Shown here in pieces: positions 7,701 through 16,307 of a stretch of DNA of 64,000 nucleotides. A program made the translations under genes and the position numbers. The notes under the pieces were generated by a model that made no database searches, was not told the origin of the DNA, and worked only from the letters and a program-made list of their open reading frames with translations. This DNA is from an uncultured Blautia sp. (GTDB lineage Bacteria > Bacillota > Clostridia > Lachnospirales > Lachnospiraceae), in the NCBI GenBank assembly GCA_900551075.1, contig URVB01000011.1, positions 35,656 to 99,655 of the forward strand, written 5' to 3'. Position 1 is the stretch's first letter; every line of letters begins with the position of its first letter.

Positions 7701-9251
7701 ATGAAAATGTTTATTATGGGATTGGATGGGGCTTCTTATCCACTAATATGTAAGTTTGTGAATGAAAATAAACTCCCCAATTTTAAAAAGCTATTAAAGG
7801 ATAATAAGTTAAAAAAACTTATTTCCACTATTCCTCCGCATACGGCACCAGGATGGGTATCAGCATTTACCGGGGTACAGCCGGGGAAACATGGAATATA
7901 TCAGTTTTGGGATACACAGGCGGAAAGTTATTTAGGAAAGTTTATGGGGAGTAATGACTATGGTGTTGTTCCAGTATGGGAAATACTAAACCGCTTTGGC
8001 GTAAAGACCGGCCTTATTAACATACCGATGACTCATCCCCCGGAGAAGATTAATGGTTTTATGATGACCTGGCCTTTGTCTAATACATTGCGGTATTCAT
8101 ATCCGGACCATTTATTACTGGATATAGCAGAGCATAACGGTCACTATGCATCGGATTTGAATCTTATGTATACGGGGGATGATAGTTATATTGAAAAATC
8201 GTTGGAAGTAACTAGGAAAAGGTTGCAGGCTGCAAAATATCTGATAAAGGAAAAAGAGTGGGAGCTGCTCGTCTGCGTTTTTACTGAAATTGACCGGATT
8301 TCACATTATTATTGGCACGACATGGAGCAGAGTCCTTCCAAATCAGAGGATGCCAAATCATTGTTAAGGAGCCATGCGATTGAAAAAATATATAGAGAGA
8401 CAGATAAAGCGCTTGGAGAGATTCTCGAAATACTTACGGAAGACACATTGTTTTTGGTTATGTCTGATCACGGGTTTAGAAGAGGCGAATTCGATTTTTA
8501 TATTCAGTCATTTCTGATGGAACATTCTATGTTGTATTTAAAACCGGCCGGACTTATTGCGGAGGAGGAAAGGCGATGCCTGAAAAACTCATGGTTTGCA
8601 TGTATGGATAAAGGACAAGAATATTATGTGGACTGGTCGAAGACTATTGCATATATGGCATGTCCGGGATCTTACGGGGTAAATATCAACCTTCAGGGTC
8701 GTCAAAAGAAAGGGATTGTTAAAGCAGAAGAATACGAACGGGTAAGAAGTCAGGTTATTGCATGCATCAGTTCCGCAACGTTACCCGGAACGAATATTCC
8801 CATGTTTGAACAGGTGGTCAGAAGAGAAGAGATTTATCACGGAGGAAGGATTAAAGATGCACCCGATATTCTTATGATTCCCAGTAGCTACGGTATTATG
8901 GTGCACCATAAGATCGTGCCGGGAACTCTGTACGGAAGACCGGAACAGAACGGACTTCATGACAGAGCAGGGATTTTGGGATTATATGGAAAATCTATAA
9001 ATTATAAAATAATGAAAGAAGATATATACCTGGAAGATATTGCCCCAACTATATTAAATTATTTTGGTCTTGCCAAAGGTGATTATATGGATGGAGCATC
9101 AATATGTAATTTTAACCGGGGTGCACTTATTCCTTGGGAATATCCTTTAGAGGGATTAGAACGTTATAGCCAGGAAGACAGTATTTCCGGGTATACGGAA
9201 CAAGAGAAACTGGAAGCAGAAGAAAAGCTTAAGGCTTTAGGTTATTTATAA
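7701..9251 (+). CDS. Alkaline-phosphatase-superfamily phosphodiesterase (copy 1, intact)
   Basis: 516 aa, type I phosphodiesterase/nucleotide pyrophosphatase fold. All metal and nucleophile positions are visible: Asp9 in MGLDGA, nucleophile Thr48 in PPHTAPGW, Asp198 and His202 in EIDRISHYYW, Asp256-His257 in MSDHGF, and a distal His in GLHDRAG near 424. No signal peptide is seen, so a cytosolic enzyme is likely. It is the first of three paralogues in the cluster (also 10912 and 16308). One possible job is cleavage of a nucleotide-sugar such as UDP-kanosamine; transfer chemistry with activated sulfate is another. Neither is shown by the sequence. Confidence 0.85.
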   Translation: MKMFIMGLDGASYPLICKFVNENKLPNFKKLLKDNKLKKLISTIPPHTAPGWVSAFTGVQPGKHGIYQFWDTQAESYLGKFMGSNDYGVVPVWEILNRFGVKTGLINIPMTHPPEKINGFMMTWPLSNTLRYSYPDHLLLDIAEHNGHYASDLNLMYTGDDSYIEKSLEVTRKRLQAAKYLIKEKEWELLVCVFTEIDRISHYYWHDMEQSPSKSEDAKSLLRSHAIEKIYRETDKALGEILEILTEDTLFLVMSDHGFRRGEFDFYIQSFLMEHSMLYLKPAGLIAEEERRCLKNSWFACMDKGQEYYVDWSKTIAYMACPGSYGVNINLQGRQKKGIVKAEEYERVRSQVIACISSATLPGTNIPMFEQVVRREEIYHGGRIKDAPDILMIPSSYGIMVHHKIVPGTLYGRPEQNGLHDRAGILGLYGKSINYKIMKEDIYLEDIAPTILNYFGLAKGDYMDGASICNFNRGALIPWEYPLEGLERYSQEDSISGYTEQEKLEAEEKLKALGYL

Positions 9252-9261
9252 AAGGAGATTT

Positions 9262-9897
9262 ATGTTTAGCCCATATACAGGAAAGATATATTCAAATCAG
9301 GAAGTATTGGAGGCAGCCGGGAAGTATCACGGTCAAATTCAAGTAATAAAACATGTAAATAAATATAAAAATGCTGCTAAGTCGATTGCTGAAGGAAAAA
9401 TTATCGGTTGGTTCCAAGGCAGGTCCGAGGTTGGGCCAAGGTCACTGGGGAATCGGAGCCTGTTGGCAGATCCGAGAAATCCACAAATGAAAGATATTAT
9501 AAACTACAGAGTAAAATTTAGAGAGGCTTTTCGTCCATTTGCGCCATCTGTACTGTATGAATATCAACAAGAATATTTTGATCTGGATATTCCATCTCCT
9601 TATATGCTGATGGTGGCAGATATCTGGCCTGAGAAACGGGAACAGATTCCTTCTGTAACCCATATAGATGGAACCGGGAGATTGCAGACGGTCGTAAAGG
9701 GTATGAATCCTGTTTACTACGAACTCATTCATCATTTCTATAAATTAACGGGTGTTCCGGTTTTATTAAATACTTCGTTTAATGTGAATGGAGAACCGAT
9801 TGTGGAAACGCCAGATGACGCAATCAAATGTTTCCTGCATTCGGATTTTGATGAACTTTATGTAGAAGACGTATTGGTAACAAAAATAAAGAATTAG
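9262..9897 (+). CDS. Carbamoyltransferase C-terminal (YrdC-like) domain as a separate protein
   Basis: 211 aa, equivalent only to the C-terminal part of NodU/CmcH/TobZ carbamoyltransferases. The hallmark block is GRSEVGPRSLGNRSLLADPR (residues 54-73), followed by FREAFRPFAPS and LNTSFNVNGEPIVETP near 170-185. In TobZ this domain makes carbamoyl-adenylate from carbamoyl phosphate and ATP. AAGGAG precedes ATG 9262, so it is translated independently. The N-terminal domain is encoded by the next gene, the reverse of the normal order. Confidence 0.9.
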   Translation: MFSPYTGKIYSNQEVLEAAGKYHGQIQVIKHVNKYKNAAKSIAEGKIIGWFQGRSEVGPRSLGNRSLLADPRNPQMKDIINYRVKFREAFRPFAPSVLYEYQQEYFDLDIPSPYMLMVADIWPEKREQIPSVTHIDGTGRLQTVVKGMNPVYYELIHHFYKLTGVPVLLNTSFNVNGEPIVETPDDAIKCFLHSDFDELYVEDVLVTKIKN

Positions 9898-9913
9898 CAG
9901 AAGAGGAAAATAT

Positions 9914-10915
9914 ATGTATATTCTTGGATTAGGCGGATCGAATCATGATTTTTCAAGTTGTCTTATAAAAGATGGAGAGATACTGTCCATCATTGAAGAA
10001 GAAAGAATCACAAGAAAAAAGCATGGAATAGGTCTTGGTGTCAGCTTGGCGAAAGGATTATCTGTAAAGTATTGCTGTGAAGCAGCGGGAATAGAATTTG
10101 GTGATATTGATCTTGTGATAGGAAATGAAATTTTAAATAAAGTTATGTACAGGAGAATGCAGCAAGAGGTGATACTAATTAATCACCATCTTGCACATGC
10201 TGCCAGTTGCTTTTATCCTTCACCGTTTCAGGATGCTGCAATATTAGTGGCGGATTCTGTAGGAAGCAAAAAATTAGATAGAGGAGAATGTCTGTACGAG
10301 TCTGTATCTTTTGCAGTAGGGAATGGGAATGAAATTCATATTAAAGAGAATATTTCGGGCAGAAATATGAAAGAGACGGATCTCATTGAGAATTCCCTTG
10401 GGATTTTTTATTCGGTTATAACGCAGATCATTGGCTTTGGAGAACACCAGGAAGGAAAGACAATGGGACTGGCGCCTTATGGAACAAATAAATATTATCA
10501 TTTGATGAAACAGCACATCAGATGTATCGGAGATGGAAGAATAGAAATGAAAGAGGAAGACATAAGACAGTTGTTCACTTACAAAGATATCATAGATACT
10601 GCAAGCGAAAATAAAAAGGCGGAAATAAAAGCAGACTTTGCATATGCGGCACAGCAGGTTTTGGAAGAATGTATGCTGTATTTATGTAGACATCTGAAGA
10701 AGCTGACAAACAAGAAAACATTGTGTCTGGCCGGTGGAATTGCCCTGAATAGTGTGGCTAATTATAGAATTTATAAAGAAAAGATATTTGAACAAATATT
10801 TATACAGCCAGCCTGCGGGGACAATGGGACATCGATCGGAAGTGCGCTTTATGGACATTACGCAGTTATGGGACAAAAGCGTAATGTTGGAAGGAGAGAC
10901 AGAGGTGAATTATGA
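9914..10915 (+). CDS. Carbamoyltransferase N-terminal (Kae1-like) domain as a separate protein
   Basis: 333 aa, matching the N-terminal half of NodU/CmcH/TobZ enzymes: YILGLGGSNHDFSSCL at the start, EEERITRKKHG, the metal-binding HHLAHAAS (about 93-100), GEHQEGKTMGLAPYG near 178, and a C-terminal CLAGGIALNS and DNGTSIGSAL. It ends where the full-length enzymes continue into the C-terminal domain, which here is the upstream gene at 9262. Together they should make one carbamoyltransferase acting on a hydroxyl group. The stop overlaps the next start (ATGA). Confidence 0.9.
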   Translation: MYILGLGGSNHDFSSCLIKDGEILSIIEEERITRKKHGIGLGVSLAKGLSVKYCCEAAGIEFGDIDLVIGNEILNKVMYRRMQQEVILINHHLAHAASCFYPSPFQDAAILVADSVGSKKLDRGECLYESVSFAVGNGNEIHIKENISGRNMKETDLIENSLGIFYSVITQIIGFGEHQEGKTMGLAPYGTNKYYHLMKQHIRCIGDGRIEMKEEDIRQLFTYKDIIDTASENKKAEIKADFAYAAQQVLEECMLYLCRHLKKLTNKKTLCLAGGIALNSVANYRIYKEKIFEQIFIQPACGDNGTSIGSALYGHYAVMGQKRNVGRRDRGEL

Positions 10916-12195
10916 AAAAATTGTTTGTCATATCTTTTGAAGGGTTGAATTATAAACTGTTAACAGAATTTATGGAGATGGGAAATTTACCTAATTTTAA
11001 AAGAGTATCTATTGAAGGCGGTCTTGAAGAGATAAATTGCAGCAGAATTCCATATGAAGCGTCCGGCTTGGTGAGTGCCCTCTCAGGTAAGGAGGATTCT
11101 GAACACGGAGTGTTTTCTTATTGGCGTACCCGAAACCGTGATTACCGTCCGGAGGTATATCAGTCAGAGGATGTTAAGCATCATATGTTCTGGAACCAGA
11201 GATTCTGTAAGGGATATAGGGTTGGAATAGTCAACGTTTTTGGAACTCATCCGGTTTATAAAGTAGACGGAGTACTGATAAGTTATGCTATGAATCGCAC
11301 ATTGAGGTATGCTTTTCCGCCGGATTTAATGAGAAGGCTTACAAAAAGCGGATTTGGTTATGTGCAGGATATGGGGGCATTTTATAAAAATGACGGAAAG
11401 GAATCTTTGCTCAAGCAAGTCATCAAGGTGGAAAAGATGAGGCACGCAATATGTCAGGAACTCTACAAGGATGATTTGGATGTATATGTCATAAATTATA
11501 CCTGCATTGACCGTGTCTGCCATTTCTTCATGGATGAGCTAAAAGATGATGCAATGCCACTGGAGGAAAAAGCCGTCTATAGAATGTATCAGCTCAGCGA
11601 TGAGATACTGGGAGACATACTTCAATATGTTGATGCACATGGCAGTGAACTCATTCTCTTTTCATCTGTAGGTTTTGGAGAACTGGAGAAATTTGTGGAG
11701 ATTAATCCTTATTTGGAAAAAGAGGGATTCTTAAAAAGAGTGTCGGAGCGTGGCATTGATTTTGATCATACGCTGGCATTTGAGGCACCTCAGGGAGTTC
11801 ATGGCATTAATATTAATACAGAAGATTTTTATGCCAGAGGAATTGTAAAAGCTGATAATTACAATATTGTTTTAAGTGAAGTTGCAGATGCTCTTAGACA
11901 GATGATAAATCCTTATAATAAAAAACCAATGTTCGCACAAGTAGCTAAAGGGAAAGAATTTTATCAGGGAAACAAGGAAGCTCCCGATTTGATACTGGAG
12001 CCTTATGACTGGAATTATCTTCCCTATGGAGATAATTACTGGGCTGATATCGTAGGGCGGCATAATCAAACTGGATGGCATAGGAATAAAAGTGTTTGGG
12101 GAAGGATGGGATACCATATGAATCAGGAAGCCTTTCAACAAGTGAGCTGTTTAAAAGATATTTACCGGGAAATAGAAAGAACAATTCTTATTTAA
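10912..12195 (+). CDS. Phosphodiesterase paralogue with lost active site (pseudoenzyme, copy 2)
   Basis: 427 aa, same fold as the proteins at 7701 and 16308 (VISFEGLNYKLL at the N-terminus, TCIDRVCHFF near 197-206, TGWHRNKS near the C-terminus). Compared with copy 1, the first metal Asp is Glu10, the nucleophile Thr is Glu49 (IPYEASGL) and the Asp-His metal pair is Ser252-Val253 (SSVGF instead of SDHGF). Asp200, His204 and a distal His remain. A two-metal hydrolase is not expected. The frame is intact, so it is probably a maintained partner or scaffold protein rather than a decaying gene. It overlaps the Kae1-like carbamoyltransferase gene by four bases. Confidence 0.82.
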   Translation: MKKLFVISFEGLNYKLLTEFMEMGNLPNFKRVSIEGGLEEINCSRIPYEASGLVSALSGKEDSEHGVFSYWRTRNRDYRPEVYQSEDVKHHMFWNQRFCKGYRVGIVNVFGTHPVYKVDGVLISYAMNRTLRYAFPPDLMRRLTKSGFGYVQDMGAFYKNDGKESLLKQVIKVEKMRHAICQELYKDDLDVYVINYTCIDRVCHFFMDELKDDAMPLEEKAVYRMYQLSDEILGDILQYVDAHGSELILFSSVGFGELEKFVEINPYLEKEGFLKRVSERGIDFDHTLAFEAPQGVHGININTEDFYARGIVKADNYNIVLSEVADALRQMINPYNKKPMFAQVAKGKEFYQGNKEAPDLILEPYDWNYLPYGDNYWADIVGRHNQTGWHRNKSVWGRMGYHMNQEAFQQVSCLKDIYREIERTILI

Positions 12196-12217
12196 GTTTA
12201 ATATGAAGGAGATATTT

Positions 12218-12967
12218 ATGAGTAATACAGAATCTCATAAAAGGGTGGCGTTTGTATCAGGCAGTACGGCCGGAATTGGGTTAGCTGTAGTAAAAGCGCT
12301 GTTGGAAGAAGGGTATACGGTAATCGGAAATTCAAGAAAGCGAAAAGAAGAATTAAATCATGAGTTTGGACAATTGCTCGACCAATCACCCAATTTACAG
12401 TACATTGAGGGAGATGTAACGAGAGAGGATGACACAGTTTCCATATTTACGAAGATAAAGAAGTATTTTGGGCGTATTGATATTTTGGTTAATAACGTAG
12501 GAGCAACACAGAAGAAACCGCTGCTAAGAATATCCGGGAAGGAATTTGAAGAGAGTCTCAGACAAAATTTAATGGGAGCATTTTATTGTACGAAACAAGC
12601 AATCGGTATCATGATGATACATAAATACGGGCGAATTATTAATATTAGTTCTATGGCTGGCGTTCATGGACTTGCGTTTGAAGCCGGTTATTCTGCATCT
12701 AAAGCGGGACTAATCGGATTTACGAAGGCAGTTGCAAAAGAGTATGGTAATAAGGGAATTACATGTAATACGATTGCTCCCGGGATTATTCATAAAACAG
12801 ATAGCCATGAGAAAGAGGTTGTTCGGTCGGGTGCGCTTTCAGCAATTATTGTAAAACGAACGGGACGAGCTGATGAAGTGGCACATTCTGTAATATATCT
12901 TGCGTCGGAGCGGGCCGGTTACATTACAGGCGAAACAATAGAAATTAATGGTGGTTTATTTATATAA
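12218..12967 (+). CDS. Short-chain dehydrogenase/reductase (FabG-like)
   Basis: 249 aa from ATG 12218, which has AAGGAG six bases upstream; an in-frame ATG 12203 lies before the ribosome site and is unlikely. Classical SDR motifs: GSTAGIG cofactor loop (about 14-20), NNVG, catalytic Ser in ISSMAG, and YSASK with Tyr and Lys around residues 152-156. The C-terminus YITGETIEINGG is FabG-like. NAD(P)H-dependent reduction or oxidation of a keto/hydroxy group on a pathway intermediate is likely; the substrate is unknown. Confidence 0.88.
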   Translation: MSNTESHKRVAFVSGSTAGIGLAVVKALLEEGYTVIGNSRKRKEELNHEFGQLLDQSPNLQYIEGDVTREDDTVSIFTKIKKYFGRIDILVNNVGATQKKPLLRISGKEFEESLRQNLMGAFYCTKQAIGIMMIHKYGRIINISSMAGVHGLAFEAGYSASKAGLIGFTKAVAKEYGNKGITCNTIAPGIIHKTDSHEKEVVRSGALSAIIVKRTGRADEVAHSVIYLASERAGYITGETIEINGGLFI

Positions 12968-12987
12968 TAAAAGAGAGGTAAATACTT

Positions 12988-14085
12988 ATGAACAAAGAAA
13001 AGAAAAAAGTATTGTTTACAAACTTGATGATTAAAGAGGACACTTGTGATTCTTTTTGTAAATACTGCTATCATCGTGACGAAACAAAATCAACAGATAC
13101 ATATGCTTATGACTGCAAATTGAAGATCAATATTGATAAAGCAGTAAAGTTTGCAACGACATATTTTAATAGCCCTATTATTAAGATATGTGGGGGTGAA
13201 ATCTTTCTGATGTCTAATCTTGAGGAGTTTGTTGTGGAACTGTTAAAACATTTCTCCTATGTATTGATTCAGACGAACGGCCGACATCTGAATGATCAGA
13301 ATTTAAAATGGATTATTGCGTTGAAAAGGGTGATGCTTCAGGTTTCGTTAGACGGGCATGATTTGGAGATGAATGCCTATCGCTTTGAAAAAGCGGAAAT
13401 TATGGAGAATATTCTATATGCAATAGAAAAATTAAAAGCAAATGATGTGTATATCGAGCTTACCTGCGTCTTAAATAATAAAAATACAAAGCGATTTGAT
13501 GAATACGTGAAATATATGAGGGAACTACCGGGAGGCAGGGCGAGAAATACATTAAAAATCACACCAATTCTTATTATTGATAAAGAGAATTTGTTTAAAC
13601 CTTGCAAGGAAGATCTGAAAGCAATTGATGGCATTATTAAGGATTATGAGAAATATGCTGATGTTTTGCCTCCTAAAAAATATATGGAGATGCTGAATAA
13701 AGTAATGCATGGGGAGACAATTAAATACCAATGTTTTAATCCGATTGTAAGTCTTAACATGGTGAATGATGGAAGAGTTAAAAGTTGCACGAATGTGTTG
13801 CCGGAAAATGTTCTGAATATCGGAAATATGTTTGAAGACGATCCGGAGGTAATTTTGAAAAGATATGGAGACACTAAATTTCAGAAATTATTACTCTATA
13901 CAAAACAATGGGTGCCAATTTGTAAGAATTGTTTCAACTTCTGCAGTATTTATAATCTATATCTAAACGATACAATTTCATTGGATGAGCTCTGTAATAA
14001 TAATTATATGTTTAATATACCAGAAGTCAGACAACGGCTACTGGAATTGCACGATATGATTGATGAAGCCAAAATCAGAGTTTAA
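12988..14085 (+). CDS. Radical SAM enzyme with SPASM-like C-terminus
   Basis: 365 aa. The cluster motif CDSFCKYC (Cys-x3-Cys-x2-Cys, about residues 14-21) is at the N-terminus; CGGEIFL corresponds to the SAM-binding GGE. The C-terminal third has additional cysteines (YQCFNP, VKSCTN, CKNCFNFC), as in SPASM/Twitch proteins that hold an auxiliary iron-sulfur cluster. It is clearly paralogous to the second half of the fusion protein at 24477 (shared SLD-H, CVL-KNT, YEKY and NLY-D-IS-EL blocks). Its reaction is not predictable by eye. Confidence 0.85.
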   Translation: MNKEKKKVLFTNLMIKEDTCDSFCKYCYHRDETKSTDTYAYDCKLKINIDKAVKFATTYFNSPIIKICGGEIFLMSNLEEFVVELLKHFSYVLIQTNGRHLNDQNLKWIIALKRVMLQVSLDGHDLEMNAYRFEKAEIMENILYAIEKLKANDVYIELTCVLNNKNTKRFDEYVKYMRELPGGRARNTLKITPILIIDKENLFKPCKEDLKAIDGIIKDYEKYADVLPPKKYMEMLNKVMHGETIKYQCFNPIVSLNMVNDGRVKSCTNVLPENVLNIGNMFEDDPEVILKRYGDTKFQKLLLYTKQWVPICKNCFNFCSIYNLYLNDTISLDELCNNNYMFNIPEVRQRLLELHDMIDEAKIRV

Positions 14086-14250
14086 TCATCATTATTAAAA
14101 ATTACATAGTACTATCTCGGGATTCGGAATGCCATTAGTCGAACATATAAAAGTGCTAATAAATCGGTAACTTTTATCAGAAAAAAACTGCTTATAAACA
14201 ATAGATGAAAAATTTCCAGAGATTATATATACAGTAAGGGGGAGAAAAAT

Positions 14251-15051
14251 ATGGATCACATGAAGCTATTAGAGAATGAGAGCCTTTACATTATACGAGA
14301 AGCGTTCAGCCGCTGCAGGAATTCCGGGATGTTATGGTCCATTGGAAAAGATTCAACAACACTTCTGTGGTTGATCAGAAAAGCGTTTTATGGAAAAATT
14401 CCTTTTCCCATTATCCATATAGACACTGGGTTTAAATTTAAAGAGATTTATGAATTCAGAGATTATTATGCAAAAAAGTGGAATTTAGATCTCATAGTAT
14501 ATAAAAATATGGATGCAATAGAGCGGGGGATGCATCCGGATTATGGCAAGTTGGAATGTTGCACACAACTGAAAACAAATGCGTTGAAGCAGGTAATAGA
14601 ACAAAAAGGATTAGATGCAGTTTTCTTAGGAATTCGCAGAGATGAACATGGAATAAGAGCAAAGGAGCGTGTATTTTCTTTGCGGGATGAAGAATTCGAA
14701 TGGAATTACAAGGCACAATCTCCAGAGTTTTGGAGCCAGTATAAGACAAGGGCTGGAAGCAAAGAGCACTTGAGGGTTCATCCGATACTGGGCTGGACGG
14801 AACTGGATATCTGGAGTTATATAGAGAAAGAAAAAATTCCATTTGTGGACTTATATCTTGCCAGGGATAATCAAAGATACCGGAGTATTGGATGTGAAAC
14901 CTGCTGCAATCCAGTTGTTTCTACAGCAGATTCTGTGGAAAAGATTATTTGTGAATTGCAGAACACCAATATATCGGAGAGGAGTGGAAGGGCTCAGGAT
15001 AAAGAATCCGATTATATGATGCAAAAATTGAGATCACTTGGATATATGTGA
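14251..15051 (+). CDS. cysD: Sulfate adenylyltransferase subunit 2 (CysD-like)
   Basis: 266 aa, PP-loop ATP pyrophosphatase family. The loop is SIGKDSTTLLW (about 30-40), followed by IIHIDTGFKFKE. The C-terminus RSIGCETCCNP...SERSGRAQD matches CysD's RSLGC-CT-P and SERQGR-D blocks. About 35 residues shorter than the enterobacterial protein. With the CysN-like GTPase 16 bases downstream it should form ATP sulfurylase, making adenosine 5'-phosphosulfate. No APS kinase, APS reductase or sulfotransferase is seen nearby. The 165 bases before it hold no gene, so a separate promoter is possible; the ribosome site is AAGGGGGAG. Confidence 0.85.
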   Translation: MDHMKLLENESLYIIREAFSRCRNSGMLWSIGKDSTTLLWLIRKAFYGKIPFPIIHIDTGFKFKEIYEFRDYYAKKWNLDLIVYKNMDAIERGMHPDYGKLECCTQLKTNALKQVIEQKGLDAVFLGIRRDEHGIRAKERVFSLRDEEFEWNYKAQSPEFWSQYKTRAGSKEHLRVHPILGWTELDIWSYIEKEKIPFVDLYLARDNQRYRSIGCETCCNPVVSTADSVEKIICELQNTNISERSGRAQDKESDYMMQKLRSLGYM

Positions 15052-15067
15052 AGAAGAGAGGATATAG

Positions 15068-16306
15068 ATGGAAAAAGAAAAACTAAAAATCGTGATAGTA
15101 GGTCATATTGATCACGGTAAGTCAACTTTGATTGGAAGATTATTATTTGATACAAATTCTATTACCAGGGATAAGATTGAGGAAGTAAAGAAAATATCTG
15201 AACAGGCAGGTCAAAAATTTAATTTTGCATATTTACTGGATTATTTGCAGGAAGAACGGAATCAGGGGATTACGATTGATACGACACAGATGTGTTTTAG
15301 TTCTGAGAAAAAGGATTACGTAATCATTGACGCTCCGGGACATGTTGAATTTATCAAAAATATGGTAACAGGAGCTTCCCAGGCGGAATTGGCTATTCTG
15401 ATTGTAGATGCGCTGGAAGGTTGCAAAGAGCAGACAAAAACACATGCATACATTCTATCCATGCTCGGGATAAAAAATATTATCGTAGCTGTGAATAAAA
15501 TGGATCTTGTTTCATATGAAGAAGAAGCGTTCTTAAGAATAAAAAGAGAACTGGATGAGTTCCTATCCACGCTGAATCTGACAGTGAATTGCTATGTTCC
15601 CGTATCTGCACTGGAAAAGGATAATGTGGTAGTTAAATCGGAGCAGATGGATTGGTATGGTGGGAATACGCTGCTTCAGTGTCTGGATACTTTTACAAAA
15701 CCAATAGCAGAGTTAAATAAAACAGTTCTGTTCCCCATACAGGATGTCTATCGCATTGAAGAAAAGCGTATCATGGTTGGAAGATTAGAGTCTGGAACCT
15801 TAACAACAAATGATGAAGTCACGATTCTTCCATCCAATGTTAAGACCCGGATAAAAACGATTGAAAAATTCATGGAGAAGACTGCCAAAGGTCTTACTGG
15901 TGAATGTATTGGCATAACGACAAAGGACTCTGTGTTTATGGAACGGGGCCACATTGTATGTACGGATGAGAGTAATTTAGCAGTTACGGATTCCTTTCAA
16001 GCAAAATTATTCTGGATTTCATCGGAAAAGCTTCGCATAGGAGAAACGGCTAAAGTGCAGTGTGCAACGCAGGAGTCGTCTATGGAAATAAAAGAAATAA
16101 CCAGTAAGATAGACGCTTCTACTTTACAAAGTGTTGAAGGTGACGCAGATATTATAAAACCACTTGAAGTATGTCAGGTTGTTATACATACTAAAAATCC
16201 ACTTGTTGTAAGTGATATAAATGAGCTGATTGCAATAAAAAGAATCGTTATTCTGAAGAACGATACAATATGTGGTGGCGGGATTATTACGAATGTGAGC
16301 GTGTGA
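15068..16306 (+). CDS. cysN: Sulfate adenylyltransferase subunit 1 (CysN-like GTPase)
   Basis: 412 aa translation-factor-type GTPase. G1 is GHIDHGKST (about 12-20), the switch block DYLQEERNQGITID is typical of CysN, G3 is DAPGH and G4 is NKMD. Domains II and III follow, ending near 412 without the APS-kinase (CysC) extension found in NodQ-type fusions. GTP hydrolysis drives APS synthesis by CysD. It follows cysD in the same operon and is two bases from the next gene. Confidence 0.87.
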   Translation: MEKEKLKIVIVGHIDHGKSTLIGRLLFDTNSITRDKIEEVKKISEQAGQKFNFAYLLDYLQEERNQGITIDTTQMCFSSEKKDYVIIDAPGHVEFIKNMVTGASQAELAILIVDALEGCKEQTKTHAYILSMLGIKNIIVAVNKMDLVSYEEEAFLRIKRELDEFLSTLNLTVNCYVPVSALEKDNVVVKSEQMDWYGGNTLLQCLDTFTKPIAELNKTVLFPIQDVYRIEEKRIMVGRLESGTLTTNDEVTILPSNVKTRIKTIEKFMEKTAKGLTGECIGITTKDSVFMERGHIVCTDESNLAVTDSFQAKLFWISSEKLRIGETAKVQCATQESSMEIKEITSKIDASTLQSVEGDADIIKPLEVCQVVIHTKNPLVVSDINELIAIKRIVILKNDTICGGGIITNVSV

Positions 16307-16307
16307 T

